A model generated the notes under the pieces. The model was not told the origin of the DNA. It did not search any database and saw only the letters and a list, made by a program, of their open reading frames with translations. Below are positions 63,576-64,000 of a stretch of DNA of 64,000 nucleotides, one piece after another. This DNA comes from Flavobacterium segetis. Lineage in GTDB: Bacteria > Bacteroidota > Bacteroidia > Flavobacteriales > Flavobacteriaceae. A program made the translations under genes and the position numbers. Position 1 is the first letter of the stretch; the number at the start of each line of letters is the position of its first letter. The stretch is from assembly GCF_900129575.1 (NCBI RefSeq), contig NZ_FQWE01000008.1:62001-126000 (forward strand), written 5' to 3'.

Positions 63576-64000
63576 TTATTGTTTTTTCTTTGTGGTGACC
63601 TTCATCACTTTTTCATTTGTTGCTGATCTAATGATATCGATACTATCAATTAAATTAGGACTAAGTTTATCCAATTCTGTTTTGGTCGATTTCTTGCCAT
63701 CAATGTAAATTTCAGCATCTTCTGGTATGGTATTCAATTTGCTATTATCCTTTTTTAAAGTCTTCAAGACCTTTTTTAAAGTAATCTCTAAGACACCATT
63801 TACAGCATCATTGCCATATTTATCAGTGGCACTCTTTCCTTTTATGACATTTACTGATGCAATTGTATCAGGATCAATATCGTCTACTTTAAGTTTTGGA
63901 TCTGCTTTTTTGCCGTCTATAATTAATAAGGCGTTTGTCTGATTAATTTCAATATTTTTTTCTGCCTTATTACTGGTTGTTGATTTTTTAGTAGTAATTT
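63576..64000 (-). CDS. C-terminal part of a protein with TonB-plug-like repeats (cut by the window edge)
   Basis: The minus-strand frame is open from the right edge to the stop at 63576 with no start inside the window (a TTG at 63767 is internal). It holds repeats of the plug-domain type: LIIDGKKADPKLKVDDIDPD followed by TIASVNVIKGKSATDKYGND and AVNGVLEITLKK, then a shorter, more diverged copy (AEIYIDGKKSTKTELDKLSP). The preceding copy ends ITTKKST. Such repeats occur at the end of Bacteroidota M56/BlaR1-type membrane peptidases and in SusC plugs; here the signalling-peptidase type is more likely because no barrel follows. Confidence 0.75.
   Translation of the reverse strand, partial: ITTKKSTTSNKAEKNIEINQTNALLIIDGKKADPKLKVDDIDPDTIASVNVIKGKSATDKYGNDAVNGVLEITLKKVLKTLKKDNSKLNTIPEDAEIYIDGKKSTKTELDKLSPNLIDSIDIIRSATNEKVMKVTTKKKQ

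Overview
The window is AT-rich Bacteroidota DNA, almost certainly from a Flavobacterium-like organism. This rests on paired SusC/SusD outer-membrane genes, promoters with the TTG-N19-TAnnTTTG pattern, ISAon1-type and IS3-type insertion sequences, a RibB protein fused to a degenerate GTP cyclohydrolase II domain, and the small gene contents typical of the group. No rRNA or CRISPR array was seen; there are two tRNA genes (Ser-UGA and Arg-ACG).

Layout. 1-2.2 kb: an orphaned response regulator whose kinase partner survives only as a 25-codon C-terminal stub next to an IS3 (IS150-group) element with a broken orfB. 2.3-9.2 kb: tRNA-Ser and a minus-strand housekeeping run (ribB, an LptF/LptG permease, lolA, ftsK, dgkA, tpx). 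9.4-13.2 kb: an antioxidant block (a DUF6952-type small protein, thioredoxin, 2-Cys peroxiredoxin, katG). 13.5-15 kb: an NhaC antiporter. 15.2-42.7 kb: a large locus for salvage of peptidoglycan amino sugars. 42.9-53.7 kb: an esterase, a phosphoesterase with a PQQ-type propeller, an APC amino acid permease, sbcDC and a GH130 phosphorylase. 53.7-62.5 kb: an accessory region with an aldehyde dehydrogenase/SDR pair, a Crp-type regulator, a methyltransferase whose ancestral start is cut off by a TAA, several hypothetical genes, attC-like hairpin elements, transposase and gene remnants and an ISAon1-family element. 62.7-64 kb: tRNA-Arg, apt, a 46-codon small gene, and the 3' part of a plug-repeat protein that runs off the window.

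The most coherent system is the peptidoglycan locus. SusC/SusD would import muropeptide sugars across the outer membrane. NamZ (GH171) and two GH3 enzymes, one a lipoprotein fused to a serine beta-lactamase-fold domain, would release MurNAc and GlcNAc. An AmpG-like MFS carrier and a sodium symporter would carry products across the inner membrane. AnmK and MurQ would turn anhydro-MurNAc into GlcNAc-6-P plus D-lactate. A NagB-deacetylase fusion would take the amino sugar to fructose-6-P, and a GlcD/GlcF-type flavo-iron-sulfur enzyme just downstream could oxidise the D-lactate. A divergent DeoR-type regulator sits between the two arms, and near-identical 23-bp sites lie in front of both arms, which are good candidates for its operators. 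No MurNAc kinase is visible in the window.

The accessory parts show repeated decay: three coding frames carry an in-frame TAA where a sense codon is expected (IS3 orfB, the methyltransferase, a TPR lipoprotein-like gene), and four gene fragments lack their 5' or 3' parts.
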